In this document: positions 48,771 through 58,072 of the stretch, piece after piece | How positions within the stretch are numbered: the stretch's first letter is position 1 | Layout: each line of letters starts with the position of its first letter | Source of the DNA: Rhodococcus tukisamuensis NBRC 100609 | Lineage (GTDB): Bacteria > Actinomycetota > Actinomycetes > Mycobacteriales > Mycobacteriaceae | NCBI RefSeq assembly: GCF_001894985.1 | Contig: NZ_BCXG01000017.1 | Location: 36,296 to 100,295 of the forward strand | Reading direction: 5' to 3' | DNA length: 64,000 nucleotides | The notes under the pieces: model-generated | The model's database searches: none | What the model was told of the DNA's origin: nothing | The model's input: the letters and a program-made list of their open reading frames with translations, nothing else | Position numbers and translations under genes: made by a program

Positions 48771-49565
48771 ATGAGCTCGCATGCCCTCGGCGCGACCACC
48801 GCGCCCACCACCACCGCCACGGTCGCGCGGGCGGTGAATCTGACCAAGACCTACGGCACGGGGGACACCCAGGTCACCGCCCTCGACGCGGTGACCGCCG
48901 ACTTCGCCCGCGGCGAGTTCACCGCCATCATGGGCCCGTCGGGGTCCGGCAAGTCGACGCTCATGCACTGCCTCGCGGGCCTCGACGCGGCGACCTCGGG
49001 TTCGGTGCTCATCGGCGACACCGATCTGACCGGGCTGTCCGACAAGCAGATGACGGCGCTGCGCCGTGACCGGATCGGCTTCGTCTTCCAGGCGTTCAAC
49101 CTGGTCCCCACGCTCACCGCGCTCGAGAACATCACCCTGCCGCTGGACATCGCCGGCCGTAAGGCCGACCAGGAGTGGCTCGACAGCGTGGTCACCCGGC
49201 TCGGGCTCCGGGACCGCCTCGACCACCGGCCCTCCGAGCTGTCCGGCGGCCAGCAGCAGCGTGTGGCCTGCGCCCGCGCACTGGCCGGCCGCCCGGAGAT
49301 CATCTTCGGCGACGAGCCGACCGGCAACCTGGACTCGCACTCGTCGGGTGAGGTGCTAAGCATCCTGCGCGCCGCCGTCGACGAGTTCGGGCAGACGGTG
49401 GTCATCGTGACCCACGACCCGCGGGCCGCGAGCTACGCCGACCGGGTGGTGTTCCTGGCCGACGGCAAGGTGGTCGACGAGCTGCGCGACCCCACCGCCG
49501 AGTCGGTGCTCGACCGGATGAAGCGCCTGGACACGTCCGCCGTCCCCGTCACCGAGAAGGTCTGA
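48771..49565 (+). CDS. ABC transporter ATP-binding protein (LolD/MacB type)
   Basis: A 264-aa ATPase. Walker A GPSGSGKST near 54, Q-loop FVFQAFNLVPTLTALENI, signature LSGGQQQRVACARAL near 157, Walker B IIFGDEPTGNLDS near 177. These match the LolD/FtsE/MacB group. AAAGG lies 6 nt before the ATG. Its stop is 3 nt before the permease start, so the pair forms one mechanotransmission-type exporter complex. Confidence 0.93.
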   Translation: MSSHALGATTAPTTTATVARAVNLTKTYGTGDTQVTALDAVTADFARGEFTAIMGPSGSGKSTLMHCLAGLDAATSGSVLIGDTDLTGLSDKQMTALRRDRIGFVFQAFNLVPTLTALENITLPLDIAGRKADQEWLDSVVTRLGLRDRLDHRPSELSGGQQQRVACARALAGRPEIIFGDEPTGNLDSHSSGEVLSILRAAVDEFGQTVVIVTHDPRAASYADRVVFLADGKVVDELRDPTAESVLDRMKRLDTSAVPVTEKV

Positions 49566-49568
49566 TCC

Positions 49569-52085
49569 GTGGCCTCACCCATGCGCAAGGTTTCTCTGCG
49601 GAACCTGGCCGCGCACAAGGTCCGCCTTGCCCTGACCGTGTTGGCGGTCGTGCTCGGTACCGCCTTCGTCTCCGGTTCCTTCATCTTCACCGACACCCTG
49701 CAGCGCACCTTCAACGGGCTGTTCGAGGACGCCGCGCAGGGCGTCGACGTCCGGGTCAGCAGCAACGAGACGGGCTCGAGCGGCGTCCCGCTCGCCGACG
49801 TCGCCACGGTCGAGGCGATCGACGGGGTCCGGACGGTGGTGCCCTCGGTGGACGGTCAGCTCGTGCTGCTCGGCTCCGACAAGAAGCCGGTGCAGACCGG
49901 CGGCGCGCCCAGCCTCGGCATGTCGTACATCCCGCCGGAGCGGGCGATCGCCAAGCCCGACACCTTCGTCGCCGGGACGCCCCCGTCTCGGCCGGGCGAG
50001 ATCGCGCTCAACGAGGGCGGCGCCCGTAAGGCCGGGCTCGCGGCCGGCGACACCACTCAGGTGCTGGTCCCCTCGCACGGCGTCCTCGACGTCACCGTCT
50101 CCGGCATCTACCAGACCCCCACGGACTCCGGCGGATTCATCGGGGTGCTCTTCGACGACGCGCAGGCACGGGAGCTGTTCACCGACGGCGCCCACGCCGA
50201 CTACCTCGACGTCGCGGGTACCGGATCCCAGGCCGACCTGCGGGATCGAGTGGCCGCGGCGCTGCCGGACCTGAAGGTGCAGACCGGCGACGAGGTTCGC
50301 GACGAGGTCAAGTCCCAGGTCACCTCGGCGCTGAGTTTCGTCAACTACTTCCTGCTGGCCTTCGGGGCGATCGCCCTGCTCGTCGGCACGTTCATCATCT
50401 ACAACACCTTCTCGATGATCGTCGCCCAGCGCCTGCGCGAGTTGGCGCTGCTGCGGGCGGTCGGCGCCAGCCGCAAGCAGGTCGGCCAGTCGGTGGTACT
50501 CGAGGCGCTGGTGGTCGGCGTCCTCGGCAGCGCCCTGGGAATCGCGGCCGGCGTCGGGCTGGCATACGGGCTGCGCGGCCTGCTCAACTCCTTCGACGTG
50601 GGGCTGCCGTCGGGCTCGCTGGCGCTCGCGCCGCGCACCGTGATCGTCGCGCTGCTGGTCGGCGTGCTGGTCACCGTGGTCAGCGCCTACGCCCCCGCCC
50701 GGCGAGCGGCGAAGATCCCGCCGGTCGCGGCGATGCGCGAGGAGTTCGCCTCCACGGGTGACTCGCTGCGGGTCCGCACGCTGGTCGGTGCCGCACTCGC
50801 GGTCGTGGGAGTCGTGGCCCTGGTCGCCGGTTCGCGTGGCACCGGCGGCGGCGCCGCTGCGACCGTCGGCGTCGGGGCCGCGGCCCTGGTGTTCGCGGTG
50901 CTGCTGGCGGCGCCCGCCCTGTCCCTGCCCGTGGTCGGCGGTCTCGGCGCGGTGCTGGGCCGCCCGTTCGGCGCCGTCGGCAAGCTGGCCCGCACCAACT
51001 CGGTGCGCAACCCGCGACGGACGGCGGCGACGGCGTTCGCGCTGACGCTCGGCCTGATGCTGGTCTCGGTGATCGGCGTGTTCGGGTCGTCGGCGAAGGC
51101 CAGCGTCGACACGCTCGTGGACGCCGGGGTGCGCGCGGACTACATCCTGACCGGACCGCAGGCTATCGGCGTCCCGGTCGGTGCGGCGCCCGCCGTGGCG
51201 GCCCTGCCCGGGGTGTCCGACGCCGTCGCGCTGCACTTCACCTCGGTCAAGATCGACGACCGGGACGAGGTCGGCACCGGTGTCGGCGGCCAACTCGGCG
51301 GCGTCCTCGACTACACCCTCGAGCAGGGCAGCGCGGAGCTGTCGGGCGAGGGCATGCTGGCGTCCGCGACGTACGCGGGCAAGCACGGCTGGACCGTCGG
51401 GTCGCCGGTCACCATGACCAACCGGGACGGCGTCGAGGTGACTGTGCCGGTGACCGGCATCTACGCCGACAGCCAGATGCTCGGCAACTGGCTGGTGACC
51501 CAGAGCGTCTACGAGAAGCTGACGCCCCCGCAGATGCGGGCGGACTGGGCGGTGCTGGTCAAGGCGGCCCCGGGCACCGACGTCGCCGCGCTGCGGGCCG
51601 ACCTCGAGAAGGCCACCGACCGGTACCTGGTGGTGCAGGTCCAGGACCGCGAGCAGTTCAAGGGCACCCAGGGCCAGCAGATCGACACGCTCCTCGCGGT
51701 GCTGTACGGGTTGCTGGCGTTGGCGGTGGTGATCGCGATCCTCGGGATCGTGAACACGCTGGCGCTGTCGGTGGTCGAGCGTCGCCGCGAGATCGGCATG
51801 CTCAGGGCGGTCGGCATGCAGCGGGCGCAGGTGCGCCGGACGATCTACCTGGAGTCGGTGCTGATCGCGGTGTTCGGCGCGGCGGTCGGGGTGCTGCTCG
51901 GACTCGCCTTCGGGTGGGGCTTCGTGAGCACCCTCGCCGACCAGGGTCTCAACGTCATCGCGGTGCCGTGGGGCCAGGTGGCGGCGATGCTGCTGGGTTC
52001 GGGCGTGGTGGGGGTGCTGGCCGCGCTGTGGCCGGCCGCCCGGGCCGCCCGCACCCGCCCGCTGGAGGCGATCGCCGGGCTCTGA
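49569..52085 (+). CDS. FtsX-family ABC permease (MacB-like)
   Basis: An 838-aa permease with two FtsX cores. Residues about 15-37 form the first helix, followed by a large extracellular MacB-like domain (about 40-240). TMs lie at about 257-280, 310-335 and 350-378 (FNYFLLAFGAIALLVGTF..), a TM pair near 405-460, a second outer domain about 505-700, and the last TMs near 710-735, 765-790 and 800-825. GTG 49569 or ATG 49581 is the start. In Gram-positives such systems export peptides or antibiotics or transmit conformational signals. Substrate unknown. Confidence 0.92.
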   Translation: MASPMRKVSLRNLAAHKVRLALTVLAVVLGTAFVSGSFIFTDTLQRTFNGLFEDAAQGVDVRVSSNETGSSGVPLADVATVEAIDGVRTVVPSVDGQLVLLGSDKKPVQTGGAPSLGMSYIPPERAIAKPDTFVAGTPPSRPGEIALNEGGARKAGLAAGDTTQVLVPSHGVLDVTVSGIYQTPTDSGGFIGVLFDDAQARELFTDGAHADYLDVAGTGSQADLRDRVAAALPDLKVQTGDEVRDEVKSQVTSALSFVNYFLLAFGAIALLVGTFIIYNTFSMIVAQRLRELALLRAVGASRKQVGQSVVLEALVVGVLGSALGIAAGVGLAYGLRGLLNSFDVGLPSGSLALAPRTVIVALLVGVLVTVVSAYAPARRAAKIPPVAAMREEFASTGDSLRVRTLVGAALAVVGVVALVAGSRGTGGGAAATVGVGAAALVFAVLLAAPALSLPVVGGLGAVLGRPFGAVGKLARTNSVRNPRRTAATAFALTLGLMLVSVIGVFGSSAKASVDTLVDAGVRADYILTGPQAIGVPVGAAPAVAALPGVSDAVALHFTSVKIDDRDEVGTGVGGQLGGVLDYTLEQGSAELSGEGMLASATYAGKHGWTVGSPVTMTNRDGVEVTVPVTGIYADSQMLGNWLVTQSVYEKLTPPQMRADWAVLVKAAPGTDVAALRADLEKATDRYLVVQVQDREQFKGTQGQQIDTLLAVLYGLLALAVVIAILGIVNTLALSVVERRREIGMLRAVGMQRAQVRRTIYLESVLIAVFGAAVGVLLGLAFGWGFVSTLADQGLNVIAVPWGQVAAMLLGSGVVGVLAALWPAARAARTRPLEAIAGL

Positions 52086-52164
52086 TCCACACCACCGAAC
52101 GGGCGGTTGCCGGGGGAGACGTCGAGTGACGTACCCGGGAACCGCCCGTTCGTCGTTGTGGATC
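52084..52164. terminator. Long bidirectional hairpin between convergent genes
   Basis: Arms 52084-52115 and 52134-52164 pair over about 30 bp with few mismatches (core CGAACGGGCGGTT with AACCGCCCGTTCG). It lies exactly between the stop codons of the permease and the minus-strand lipoprotein gene. Confidence 0.85.
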
Positions 52165-52771
52165 AGCGCGCGATGTCGACGACCAGGCGGGTCGGGTCGT
52201 CCAGCCGGGACACCGTGAACGGGTGACGCTCGCCGTCGAGGCCGACGAACGACTGCGTGGTGCCCTCGAACACGGTGCTGATCCGCGCCTGCGTGAGCCC
52301 GGTGGCCTCGCCGCCGGGCAGCGGGTTCGGGCCGCCGTACGGCGCGACGCCGGTGTCGAAGGGGTAGCCCGTGCCGGTGATCCGCACCTCGAGGAGCGAG
52401 CTCCCCGGGACGTCGAGCACGTCGCCGCTGCCGTCCTGGACGGCGTGGTCGACGTACTGCACGGCCCAGCCGGGGGCGCCGGTGCCGCCGAGCTCGTACA
52501 CGACGCGGTCGAAGCCGGGGTGTGCGCCGATCCGCAGCCCGGTCACCGTCAGCAACGCGTCCGGGGAGGCATCGGCGCGCTCGGGTTCGGTGCCGCCGGT
52601 GGGCGCCGGGACGGTCGGCGTCGAGGTCGAGGGCGACCCCGAGACGACGGGCACCGGCACGGTCGCCGAGTTCGGGGCCGCGGTCTCGGTCCCGTTCGAG
52701 CAGCCGGTGAGGAGGAGGACGCCGGCCAGAACGGCCGCCGCCGCAGGGGCCAGGGACTTCTGCGGTTTCAT
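52163..52771 (-). CDS. Lipoprotein with AMIN-like domain
   Basis: A 202-aa lipoprotein with lipobox LLTGC (Cys24) and a Ser/Thr/Pro/Val-rich spacer (about 30-70). The remainder, with LRIGAHPGFDRVVYELGGTGAPGW and a C-terminal DDPTRLVVDIAR, fits the actinobacterial AMIN-like domain, which is thought to bind cell-wall material. It is followed by a second lipoprotein gene upstream on the same strand (42 bp), probably an operon. Confidence 0.8.
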   Translation of the reverse strand: MKPQKSLAPAAAAVLAGVLLLTGCSNGTETAAPNSATVPVPVVSGSPSTSTPTVPAPTGGTEPERADASPDALLTVTGLRIGAHPGFDRVVYELGGTGAPGWAVQYVDHAVQDGSGDVLDVPGSSLLEVRITGTGYPFDTGVAPYGGPNPLPGGEATGLTQARISTVFEGTTQSFVGLDGERHPFTVSRLDDPTRLVVDIAR

Positions 52772-52813
52772 TCGTCCAGGGTATTCACGCCCGGCACTTC
52801 CCCGGAGGAGTGG

Positions 52814-53287
52814 TCATTCCTCCGGCATCTCCGAGGAGTGGTGGTTGACGATCAGCCACTTGCCGTCCTGTTTCTGGTACACGAAGGTGAACCGGGCGTC
52901 GACGGTCTCCGGGACGTCCGTCTTGTGAAGCGTGAACCGGTAGACGCCGGCGTCGATCGCGTCGTCGGCGTCGAGAACGGTGACGACGGACTGTTGGATC
53001 ACCGCGCTGGGCCGGACGGGCAGGAACCCGACGAAGTAGTCGACGATTCCGGCGTGGTCGGTGCGCACCTCGTTGGACAGCGTCGGGATGAGGACCGCGT
53101 CGGGGGCGTACAGCGCTGCCACGGTGTCCGGGTCACCGGTGGCGAGGGCGTCGTTCCATTCGGTGAACAGCCCCGTGATCTCGTCCGGCGAGGGCCGGGC
53201 CTCGGAAGCCGGATTCGAGCAGGCCGTGACGACGGCGAGTGGGACCGCGGTGATCGCGGCGAGTCGAACAGCGACGGCATTGCGCAT
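52814..53287 (-). CDS. NTF2-like (SgcJ/EcaC, DUF4440-type) lipoprotein
   Basis: A 157-aa protein with lipobox VVTAC (Cys23). The mature part EITGLFTEWNDALATGDPDTVAALYAPDAVLIP is the start of an NTF2/CaMKII-association-like fold, and TFVYQKQDGKWLIVNHHSSEMP is its last strands. Such domains bind small hydrophobic ligands or act in polyketide-like chemistry, but the exported form has no known activity. Confidence 0.82.
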   Translation of the reverse strand: MRNAVAVRLAAITAVPLAVVTACSNPASEARPSPDEITGLFTEWNDALATGDPDTVAALYAPDAVLIPTLSNEVRTDHAGIVDYFVGFLPVRPSAVIQQSVVTVLDADDAIDAGVYRFTLHKTDVPETVDARFTFVYQKQDGKWLIVNHHSSEMPEE

Positions 53288-53398
53288 GGTGCTGCCCTGA
53301 ATTCCCCGTCGGCGCAGGGGCGCTCGACGAACGCTCGAAGGGTTCCCGCTGGCAGAGACAAGTGTAGCCAGCGGGGTGTCGCCGGAGGGTCTGAAACG

Positions 53399-55048
53399 TC
53401 AGCGGACGACCAGGTCGTGGTCGGTGGCGCTGAGGGTGATCGCGGCGATCTGCTTGCCGCGCATCCAGTCCCGGACGAACGCGTCGAGTGCCGGGTCGGA
53501 CGCGCGGGCGGCGTATGCGTCGGCGGGAATCTCGACGGCGCCGACGAGGTGCCGGGGCTCGGCGTCGAGGCCGGCGCCGCGCGGTGTCATCCGCAGCCCG
53601 TCGGCGGTGTGCAGGACCACCGGCAGCGTCGTCCCGTCGGGCGCCGTCACCGTGGCGGGGCGAGTGGTCGCGGCCGGGTCGAAGTGGTCCACCGACAGGC
53701 GGTAGCCGGACGGTGCGGCGTGCTGGCCGACCGCGTCGAGCAGGCGCGGGTCGACGACCGTGTACGGGAAGCCGATGTCGATGAGGACCTGGCCGTCGAT
53801 GGCGGCGTCCCGGGCGGGCAGGGTCGTCGAGAGGTTCCAGGGGGCGGGCGGCGCCAGGGTGTCTGCGGAGCGGTCCGCCGCGGAGTTGTCCAACGGGGTG
53901 CCCAGCGGGGCGGCGCCGGTGGGGGTGAAATCCCAGGAGTCTGCGCTCAGATCCTTGTGCCAGAAACCCGTTTCGCCGTCGCGGCTGCCCTCCACCCGCA
54001 GCTCACGGCGGCCCGGTCCGGGGCCGGTGGAGTGCACGCTGATCGCGGAGGTGATCTCGCCAGGGATCTTGGGCTGGTGTACCCAGTCCGGCGCGGGCAG
54101 CTGGATCGCGGCGGTGCTGCGGTCGAGGGTCTCGGCCACCAGGTTCGGTGCGGTCGGCTTGTCGGACTGGTCGTCCCAGCTGTAGCGGAAGAAGATCGAG
54201 TCCGAACCGGACGAGTCGAAATCGAATGTGCGGGTGTACATGTCGCCGTACTGGTTGGCGACGAACGTGGTCGACCCCGCCGCGGACAGCGAAGTGGACC
54301 GGAACCGGCCGCCGAGCGGTCCGCCGATCTCGTAACTGTCGTCGTTGGGGAGCCACGGATCCGCGTAGGTGATGCGGCTGCCGTCGCCGGTCAGTGTCGG
54401 CACCATGGTCATCTTCCCGTACCCGACGTAGTGGATGCGTCCGGCGATGTCGGTGAAGGTCTGGTTGTCCCATGGGGAGGAGATGCTCAGCGCCCAGCCG
54501 TTGGGCGTGGCACCGGGCAGTTGCCGGCCCGGTCCGATCCACAGCGGCGCTCCCCAGGCCGACGTCCAGTTCCACAGCACCGGGTGCTGGGAGGCGTTGT
54601 CCATCGTGTAGATCCAGCCGTTGTCGTCCACGGCGATCAGTTCGTCGTCGTCCAGCGAGATGGCGACCAGTCGCCCGCGCAGGCATTCCGGCATCGGCAC
54701 GTACCGCCACGGCTCGGCCGCGGCGCCGGCGTCGGCTCGGGGACGGGTCAACAGATCGTGCCCGACCAGGGCGAAGTCCCAGAATCGGTTGAACTGCGTT
54801 GTCGGAGTGCGCAGTTCGATGCTCGTCGGAGCGTTCTGGCCGGTGAACGGGGGCAGATTCGTCAGCCCGGCCTGCCCGCCACCGGAAGGTGCGCCCGGGG
54901 GCAGTTGCGCGGTGCCGAACGGGACGCAGTCGGCTGGCCGGTTCGGCGGCGCGGCGACGGCGGTCGCCGGCCACAGCAGTCCGACCGCGACCACGGCTGC
55001 GATCGGTAGTAGGCGTGAACGATCTCGGCCGGCACCATAAGAGCTCAC
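53399..55048 (-). CDS. Secreted protein of unknown function, possible beta-propeller
   Basis: A 549-aa exported protein. The signal peptide (about 9-32: RSRLLPIAAVVAVGLLWPATAVAA) ends in an AVAA cleavage site. The mature part contains repeated Trp/Asp-rich strands such as WIYTMDNASQHPVLWNW and YGDMYTRTFDFD, suggestive of beta-propeller blades. No catalytic motif is evident. GTG 55048 is chosen because upstream residues are not signal-like; no Shine-Dalgarno is seen. It lies 28 bp from the phosphatase gene on the same strand. Confidence 0.65.
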   Translation of the reverse strand: MSSYGAGRDRSRLLPIAAVVAVGLLWPATAVAAPPNRPADCVPFGTAQLPPGAPSGGGQAGLTNLPPFTGQNAPTSIELRTPTTQFNRFWDFALVGHDLLTRPRADAGAAAEPWRYVPMPECLRGRLVAISLDDDELIAVDDNGWIYTMDNASQHPVLWNWTSAWGAPLWIGPGRQLPGATPNGWALSISSPWDNQTFTDIAGRIHYVGYGKMTMVPTLTGDGSRITYADPWLPNDDSYEIGGPLGGRFRSTSLSAAGSTTFVANQYGDMYTRTFDFDSSGSDSIFFRYSWDDQSDKPTAPNLVAETLDRSTAAIQLPAPDWVHQPKIPGEITSAISVHSTGPGPGRRELRVEGSRDGETGFWHKDLSADSWDFTPTGAAPLGTPLDNSAADRSADTLAPPAPWNLSTTLPARDAAIDGQVLIDIGFPYTVVDPRLLDAVGQHAAPSGYRLSVDHFDPAATTRPATVTAPDGTTLPVVLHTADGLRMTPRGAGLDAEPRHLVGAVEIPADAYAARASDPALDAFVRDWMRGKQIAAITLSATDHDLVVR

Positions 55049-55076
55049 CGGTCGAGTGTCGCACGAGATTCGGTGG

Positions 55077-55664
55077 TCACCGGCTTTGTTGCCGGAGTGT
55101 CGAGCCGTCCGCGACCGCGACGCCGTTGATGCTGCCCACGACCCATCGCTGTCCGTCATGGCGCAGGGTGCTGACGCCGGCGTTGGCGATCCGCGGCGAC
55201 CGGTGGGTGAGCAACGAGTCGAGGACCGTCCGGATCACACCGCCGTGGGTTACGACGACGATCGCGGACCCGGGGTGCTCGCGGGCGAGGTCGTCGATCT
55301 TCCGCAGCGCGCGCCGCCGCACCTCCGACCGCGGCTCGAGCCCGGGATACCGCCCGTGCGGCCAGCGGTCGTAGGCCTCGAAGTTGGTGCTGCCCTCGGC
55401 CTCCCCGAAGTGCCGTTCCGCCAGGTCCGAGTAGGTGGCGGCGCGTTCGAGTCCCAGATGGGTGCCGATGATGTCGGCGGTCTCGCCGGCGCGGGAGAGC
55501 GGCGAGCTGACCAACAGGTCCCAGTGCCTTCGGGCCAGGTCGATCCCGGCCAGGCCGGCCTGACGGCGACCGGTGTCGTTGAGCGGGATGTCGGAGGACC
55601 CCTGCAGTCTGCCGCGGCGGTTCCAGTCGGTCTCGCCGTGTCGCACCAGAGCCAAGTACGTCAT
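55077..55664 (-). CDS. Histidine phosphatase (phosphoglycerate mutase-like)
   Basis: A 195-aa branch-2 histidine phosphatase. LVRHGETDWN (His8 region) carries the phosphorylated His, SSPLSRAGETA the conserved Arg, ERHFGEAEG the acid and VVTHGGVIRTV the second His. Acts on small phosphoesters; the substrate may be a sugar phosphate or nucleotide. ATG 55664. It is the first gene of a possible two-gene unit with the secreted protein. Confidence 0.9.
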   Translation of the reverse strand: MTYLALVRHGETDWNRRGRLQGSSDIPLNDTGRRQAGLAGIDLARRHWDLLVSSPLSRAGETADIIGTHLGLERAATYSDLAERHFGEAEGSTNFEAYDRWPHGRYPGLEPRSEVRRRALRKIDDLAREHPGSAIVVVTHGGVIRTVLDSLLTHRSPRIANAGVSTLRHDGQRWVVGSINGVAVADGSTLRQQSR

Positions 55665-55782
55665 AGTCGCCGCAGGTTAGCACCGGACATCGGCGACCGC
55701 CCGTGCGCCAGCCTCGGCCGGGTGTGAGAGCCGGCCTCGGGTCGTGGGCGCCGCCCGCGCGCCACACAGGCGAGTGACACGC

Positions 55783-55813
55783 GACTGCCCCCGTCCGTAG
55801 ACGAGGGGCAGTC
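55783..55813 (-). terminator. Hairpin downstream of the Excalibur gene
   Basis: GACTGCCCC...GGGGCAGTC with an inner CGTC/GACG step and one bulge, 17 nt after the Excalibur stop on the minus strand. Confidence 0.65.
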
Positions 55814-55829
55814 ACCGAACACGGACGTG

Positions 55830-56207
55830 TCAGTTCTCGCAGGCGATTCCGTCGTTGTCGCGATCCAGGTGCGCGGCGTAGCCGGCCTCGCCGCGGTAGA
55901 TCGGAGTGACGCCGGCATTGCGTGCCTCGGCGCAGTTCTTGTACGTCCGGTTCGGCTTCGCCTGCACGGGCGGCGCCGGGGCCGGGACCGGCGCGGGAGC
56001 GGGGGCGGCCTGGGGTGCCGGGGCCGGAAGCGGGGCCGGCAACGGCGGGAGGAACGGGGCCACGGAGTCGGCAGAGCCGCTCGGGATCAGGGCGACCACC
56101 TCGGCGGGGAGGAAGTCCGCGAGGGTGGACGCCGTCGCCGTCGTAGTGCCTGCCAGGGCTATTGATGCGCACCCGAGCAGTGCGAGGGCCAGCCGTCGAA
56201 GCTTCAT
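55830..56207 (-). CDS. Secreted Excalibur calcium-binding protein
   Basis: A 125-aa exported protein: signal peptide about 1-27 (MKLRRLALALLGC ... TATAS), a Pro/Ala-rich linker (about 50-85) and a C-terminal Excalibur domain (NCAEARNAGVTPIYRGEAGY, then DRDNDGIACE at the end). The DxDxDG loop binds calcium. Found in cell-surface or nuclease proteins of actinobacteria. GGAGAG precedes ATG 56207. Confidence 0.9.
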   Translation of the reverse strand: MKLRRLALALLGCASIALAGTTTATASTLADFLPAEVVALIPSGSADSVAPFLPPLPAPLPAPAPQAAPAPAPVPAPAPPVQAKPNRTYKNCAEARNAGVTPIYRGEAGYAAHLDRDNDGIACEN

Positions 56208-56331
56208 GAACTCTCCAATTTCGTCGTTGGGTGGACCAGGAAGGGTATCCGGCATACCGATCGGTCTTCAATTCGTCTGCGGCGGTGGATACCGCGGCGA
56301 AAATGTCCGATTTCGTGCCAAGCTGTCAGCC

Positions 56332-57981
56332 ATGGTGACCCGCATTCCCGAGACCCCGCGCCTGGTGAACACAGCCGAGCAGGCGGTATGGGAGGCGCTG
56401 CTGGGCCAACTCGGCGACGGCGACCTGGTGGTGGCGAACCAGCGCGTCACCGACCGGCAGAAGGACCACGAGATCGACTTCGTCGTCGCCATCGAGGGGC
56501 AGGGCATCGTCTGCCTCGAGGTCAAGGGCGGCGAGATCTGGCACGACGGGTCGAACTGGCTCCAGGACCGGCGCGGTCGGCCCACCCCGATCCACCCGGT
56601 GCGGCAGGTCCGCGAATCGTGCTACGCGCTCCGCAGATTCGTCGAGGACGATCCGCGCTGGAGCCAGGGCCGGCTGCACTGGGACCACATGGTGGTCTTC
56701 CCGAACTCCGAGATCGGTGCCGACTTCGCGTTGCCGGACTGCCCGCGCTGGAAGGTGGTCGACCGGTCTCAACTGGACCAGCTCGTGTCCAGGATGTGGA
56801 AGGTGTTGGTGGGCAACGAGATGGACCGGCCGGGGCTGACACCGCTCGGGGTGGAGCAGCTCGCCGACGCGCTCGCGGGCCGCGGACTTCCCCAGCGCGA
56901 TGTGGTCTCCCGGTCGATCGCCCACGAGGAGGCGGCGAACGCGCTGTCCGCGGAGCAGGCCACGATTCTTCGCGCGACGGCGCTGCTCAATCGCGTCGAG
57001 GTGCGTGGCGGTGCGGGTAGCGGCAAGACGTTCCTCGCCGTCGAGCAGGCCAGGCGGCTGGCGAAGTCGGGGCAGCGGGTGGCGCTCATCTGTTACTCGC
57101 ACGGCCTCGCCTCGTACCTCGGGCGCCTCGCGGAGACCTGGCCGCGGCGCGAGCGTCCGGCGTACGTCGGCGAGTTCCACGCGCTGGGCCAGCTGTGGGG
57201 CGCGCCCGAGGGGCCGGACGAATCCCTCCGCACCGCGGACACCGTCCGGTTCTGGGAGCAGGAACTGCCGCGCACCATGGCCGAACTCGCGGCGGCCCTG
57301 CCTCCCGGACAGCGGTTCGACTCGGTGGTGATCGACGAGGCGCAGGACTTCGCGGACGCCTGGTGGCAGCCCATCCTCGCGGCGCTCGAGGACGACGAGT
57401 CCGGCGGGATCTACGTCTTCAGCGACGAGGGCCAGCGGGTGTTCGACCGGCAGGGCGTGCCCCCGGTCCAGCTGGTGCCGCTGGTGCTCGACCACAACCT
57501 GCGCAACACCAGGCAGATCGCGGGCGCGTTCGTCCCGCTCGTCGGGCAGCGGATGCGGTTGCTCGGCGGGGAGGGCCCGGAGGTGCGGTTCGTGCCGTGC
57601 TCGGCGGCGGACGCGTTGGCGGTCGCGGACGACCAGGTGGACCTCCTCCTGGGCGACGGCTGGCGCCCCGAGGATCTGGCGCTGCTCGCCACCGGCAGCA
57701 GGCACCCCGAGCAGGTGGGCCGGCAGCGGGAGGGCAACGAGGCCTACTGGAAGAGCTTCTGGGACACCGAGCAGGTGTTCTACGGCCACGTCCTCGGGTT
57801 CAAGGGGCTCGAACGTGCGGCGGTGGTGTTGGCGGTGAACGAGGAAGTGGCACAGGAGCGTTCGAGGGAACGGCTGTACGTCGGGCTCTCCCGTGCGCGC
57901 GACCAGCTGGTGGTGTGCGGCGAACCGGCGCTGATCCGCGAGGTCGGTGGCGAGGAGCTGGCCCGCCGGCTGGGCCTCTAG
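56332..57981 (+). CDS. NERD-domain protein with UvrD/Rep-like helicase
   Basis: A 549-aa protein. An N-terminal NERD nuclease-related domain (about 12-110) is marked by DHEIDFVVAIEGQGIVCLEVKGG, with the Asp/Glu/Lys pattern of PD-(D/E)XK nucleases. The helicase part has Walker A GGAGSGKTFLA near 227, motif II VIDEAQDF near 333, SDEGQRVF near 364 and GLSRARDQLVV near the end. Nuclease plus helicase suggests processing of foreign or damaged DNA, but no defence locus is established. It lies 91 bp upstream of the unknown gene at 58073. Confidence 0.85.
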   Translation: MVTRIPETPRLVNTAEQAVWEALLGQLGDGDLVVANQRVTDRQKDHEIDFVVAIEGQGIVCLEVKGGEIWHDGSNWLQDRRGRPTPIHPVRQVRESCYALRRFVEDDPRWSQGRLHWDHMVVFPNSEIGADFALPDCPRWKVVDRSQLDQLVSRMWKVLVGNEMDRPGLTPLGVEQLADALAGRGLPQRDVVSRSIAHEEAANALSAEQATILRATALLNRVEVRGGAGSGKTFLAVEQARRLAKSGQRVALICYSHGLASYLGRLAETWPRRERPAYVGEFHALGQLWGAPEGPDESLRTADTVRFWEQELPRTMAELAAALPPGQRFDSVVIDEAQDFADAWWQPILAALEDDESGGIYVFSDEGQRVFDRQGVPPVQLVPLVLDHNLRNTRQIAGAFVPLVGQRMRLLGGEGPEVRFVPCSAADALAVADDQVDLLLGDGWRPEDLALLATGSRHPEQVGRQREGNEAYWKSFWDTEQVFYGHVLGFKGLERAAVVLAVNEEVAQERSRERLYVGLSRARDQLVVCGEPALIREVGGEELARRLGL

Positions 57982-58072
57982 GAGAGGGAGCGGGCCGTCA
58001 CGCCCGGCGAATTTCTGGGACAGTGGTGGTCTGGGGCGCGGTGGCGGCGACCCGGAACAACGGGAGGGCGCG

